A stretch of 8,312 nucleotides of DNA from an uncultured bacterium (GTDB lineage Bacteria; Planctomycetota; DG-23; SLPQ01). Both the position numbers and the translations under genes were made by a program. Below, piece after piece: positions 6,294 through 8,312 of the stretch. Each line of letters starts with the position of its first letter. Position 1 is the stretch's first letter. A model generated the notes under the pieces. It was not told the DNA's origin. It did not search any database and saw only the letters and a list, made by a program, of their open reading frames with translations. The stretch spans positions 1 to 8,312 of the forward strand of contig CALMGO010000471.1 of the NCBI GenBank assembly GCA_937863625.1, written 5' to 3'.

Positions 6294-8312
6294 ATGGGGA
6301 GGAAGCTCAGGTTCGAAGAACTGGAAGAGAGGATTGCGCCGACGGTGATCGCCGCCGGAGAAACGCTCGAATTTGACGACGGTGACGGAGACACGATCCG
6401 GATATCCTACGATGGCCCGGATGGATCTCAGGCAGTGGTCCTGGACGACGTCGGCGGGGATATAGGAAACGGCGACACGATCGGCACGATAACCGTGACG
6501 GGCAGCAACATGCTGTCTGTGATGTCGGTGGAAAACCTGGGTGGCGGTGACGACAACACGATTATCGAGCAGGGCGTGTTTTACACGACGGCCGACGCAA
6601 GCACGGGCAAGATCGCCCTTGGAGTGTCGTCTGACGGCACGGGCGCGGGCACTGTGACGCTGGGCGACGGCGCGAGCATAACGTCGGCCGGGCGGCTGGA
6701 CGCGCTGGTGGTAAACGGCGACATTGATTTTGACACGGCGGATCACAACATAATCGCTGCAAGCGACATCGGCCTCGTCGAGATACGCGGCGATATGGCG
6801 CTCGACAGCGGTACGGGCGAAGCAGACATAACCGCCGGAGCGCTTGGCACGGGCAATATCGCCTTTATCCGAGTTGACGGCGATATCACCGAGGGCACGG
6901 GCGGCGGCCTTCTGGCTACGCGGGCGATAGGGACCGGCGTGACGGTGCAGGACGACGTGGGCGAGGGCGACACGGGCACGCTTGTGGTCAAGATATCCGG
7001 CACGGGTGCAACGGGGACGGTTACGGAGATACCGGTTGTCGGCGGCGGCACGGTACTGTCGAGAGTCGACACTATCGGCGCCACGGGCATCACGATAGCG
7101 GCAGCGGGCCTCGGCGGCGACGTTACGGACGTGTATGCCATCGGGGCGACGACGAACCTGACGATAAGCGGGACGGCCGATACGGACCTGTACTCTTTCG
7201 CGGCCGACGCGATAGGCATCGTATACAACAGGACCACCGGCGGCGACATTGTGGCGGTGGACTCCGACGGCGCGATCTACAGCATCCTCACGACAAGCAG
7301 AGGCATGCTCGGCAGCGCCGGGACATCGACTCTCAATTCCTACCCGATGGTGATAGGCGGGGAGTATATCGGCGCCGGGGTTACGTCTGCTGACGGGGCA
7401 ATAACGAAGATAAGCGTCGGCGGCGTGGCGGCTACGACGATCGAGGCGGAGTCGCTCGGGACGCTTTCGGCGGTGAAGGGCGGCATCAGCGGCGCCATAA
7501 TAGACGTGTCGGACACGATAGGAAAGATAACGGCGAGCTACATCAACGAGTCGGTCATATCGGGCATGGGCGGTATTACTTCAATCACGGCCAAGGGCGA
7601 CGGCATCTTTGACTCGGAAATCATCGCGACAGGCACGATCGGATCTATTTCGACGAAGGGAAGCATCGTCGACACGACGATCACGGCGGAGTTTGAGGAC
7701 ATGGGCGGCAACGCGACTGACGGCGCGTACGTGGGAAGCATAGCCGCAGGTGCGATATACGGTTCGGAGTTTAACGCGCTTGGCGGTTTCGGCAAGATAA
7801 GCGTGAAAGGCACGATAGCTGACACCGTCATAGACGCGGCTTTTGTAAACGGTGGCAACGCGATTGGAGGCGCCATAGCGTATCTGAAGGCCAACGGCAT
7901 CCACGAGGGCAGCGATATCTCCGCCATGGCCATCGGCACGGTGAACGTCGGAAGCGGCGGCATCAACTGGGGAAGCACCATTGACAGCGCGACCACGATA
8001 AGCCGCGTGACCGTCAGAGGCGACGTGACGGATTCGTCGATCATAAGCGCGGGAACCAATATCACGAGCCTCACGATAAACGGCGATCTTGCCTATGACA
8101 GCGCGGTCGGCACGACCAACGGGTGGGTGCAAACGCTCAAGATAGGCGGCGAGATAATCGGCGCCAACGTCGTAGTAAACGGCGACATAGGGAGCTTTAC
8201 GGCAGGCGGGATTTCCGGTTTCGGCAGCACCGTGTACGTCGACGGCTACGTGACAAGGTTCAGCGTCAACGGAGACATAGTCGGGCAGGACCTCCAGCAG
8301 AACAGCGAAGAC
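6294..8312 (+). CDS. Large beta-solenoid repeat protein with LEPR-XLL-like N-terminal motif (C-terminus beyond window)
   Basis: The frame stays open for 673 codons to the window edge, starting at an ATG with a good ribosome-binding site. No ordinary signal peptide is seen. Instead the N-terminus carries KLRFEELEERIAPT (residues 4-17), which resembles the short LEPR-XLL-like and 'LExRxAP' motifs at the start of giant surface proteins in planctomycete-type bacteria. The rest is rich in Gly, Asp, Thr, Ile and Val, low in Lys and Arg, and contains no cysteine. From residue 370 to 667, units such as IGSISTKGSIVDTTI, FGKISVKGTIADTVI and ISRVTVRGDVTDSSI recur, mostly every 19-22 residues, the length of one turn of a beta-helix. 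Earlier, looser copies include LDALVVNGDIDFDT (135-148) and IGLVEIRGDM (159-168). It is probably an exported or surface-anchored adhesin-like or structural protein. No enzyme motif is visible, and the anchor or sorting domain, if any, lies outside the window. Confidence 0.85.
   Translation, partial: MGRKLRFEELEERIAPTVIAAGETLEFDDGDGDTIRISYDGPDGSQAVVLDDVGGDIGNGDTIGTITVTGSNMLSVMSVENLGGGDDNTIIEQGVFYTTADASTGKIALGVSSDGTGAGTVTLGDGASITSAGRLDALVVNGDIDFDTADHNIIAASDIGLVEIRGDMALDSGTGEADITAGALGTGNIAFIRVDGDITEGTGGGLLATRAIGTGVTVQDDVGEGDTGTLVVKISGTGATGTVTEIPVVGGGTVLSRVDTIGATGITIAAAGLGGDVTDVYAIGATTNLTISGTADTDLYSFAADAIGIVYNRTTGGDIVAVDSDGAIYSILTTSRGMLGSAGTSTLNSYPMVIGGEYIGAGVTSADGAITKISVGGVAATTIEAESLGTLSAVKGGISGAIIDVSDTIGKITASYINESVISGMGGITSITAKGDGIFDSEIIATGTIGSISTKGSIVDTTITAEFEDMGGNATDGAYVGSIAAGAIYGSEFNALGGFGKISVKGTIADTVIDAAFVNGGNAIGGAIAYLKANGIHEGSDISAMAIGTVNVGSGGINWGSTIDSATTISRVTVRGDVTDSSIISAGTNITSLTINGDLAYDSAVGTTNGWVQTLKIGGEIIGANVVVNGDIGSFTAGGISGFGSTVYVDGYVTRFSVNGDIVGQDLQQNSED
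7401..8294 (+). repeat. Protein-level tandem repeat block of about 20 residues per unit
   Basis: Units of the form I-x-x-[IVLF]-x-[VAI]-x-G-x-[IV]-x-[DG]-[ST]-x-[IV] begin at residues 370, 388, 409, 428, 449, 499, 528, 547, 569, 590, 612, 632 and 653 of the plus-strand protein. Except for the steps of 50 and 29 around residues 449-528, the spacing is 18-22 residues (54-66 bases). DNA identity between units is low apart from short shared stretches such as AAGATAAGCGT, so the repeats are old and maintained by protein structure rather than recently duplicated. Confidence 0.7.

Noticed and set aside
6231..6746. A minus-strand open frame of 171 codons, and others at 6743-7249 and 7538-8132
   Set aside because: All are antisense to the plus-strand solenoid gene, whose frame is continuous and has a good ribosome-binding site. 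The translations are low-complexity Pro/Val/Arg-rich strings.

Overview
The window holds three large genes and no RNA genes, CRISPR arrays or insertion-sequence genes that I can support. From left to right they are: a secreted right-handed beta-helix protein on the minus strand whose C-terminus runs off the window (1-1614); a complete 1414-residue fused acyl-CoA dehydratase activase-like iron-sulfur ATPase on the minus strand (1759-6003); and, diverging from it, the first 673 residues of a very large, acidic, cysteine-free repeat protein on the plus strand (6294 to the end of the window).

The organism is probably an anaerobic or facultatively anaerobic bacterium with a GC-rich genome from a PVC-type or related lineage (Planctomycetota, Omnitrophota, Lentisphaerota or similar). 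The big activase family is typical of anaerobes. The N-terminal FEELEERIAPT motif of the plus-strand protein resembles the LEPR-XLL-like and 'LExRxAP' N-termini I associate with planctomycete-type giant surface proteins. Secreted Fn3 plus beta-helix proteins are also abundant in such genomes. This placement is inference only.

Layout: the 289-bp gap at 6004-6293 is a divergent promoter region. It holds a near-consensus sigma70-type promoter driving the activase (TTGACA, 17 bp, TAGAAT) and a weaker candidate driving the solenoid gene, followed by a short repeat or hairpin block in the leader. The 144-bp gap at 1615-1758 separates the two minus-strand genes. It contains a nested hairpin but no convincing promoter, so read-through from the activase into the beta-helix gene is possible.

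Functionally, the activase should act in the cytoplasm as an ATP-driven generator of very low-potential electrons, with HgdC-like modules covalently joined to DUF2229 and HgdB-like modules. The flanking genes encode proteins that work outside the cytoplasm, so I see no clear shared pathway. The window does not show an obvious new multi-gene system. The most interesting points are the single-chain architecture of the activase and the regular ~20-residue coils of the solenoid protein behind an unusual N-terminal motif.
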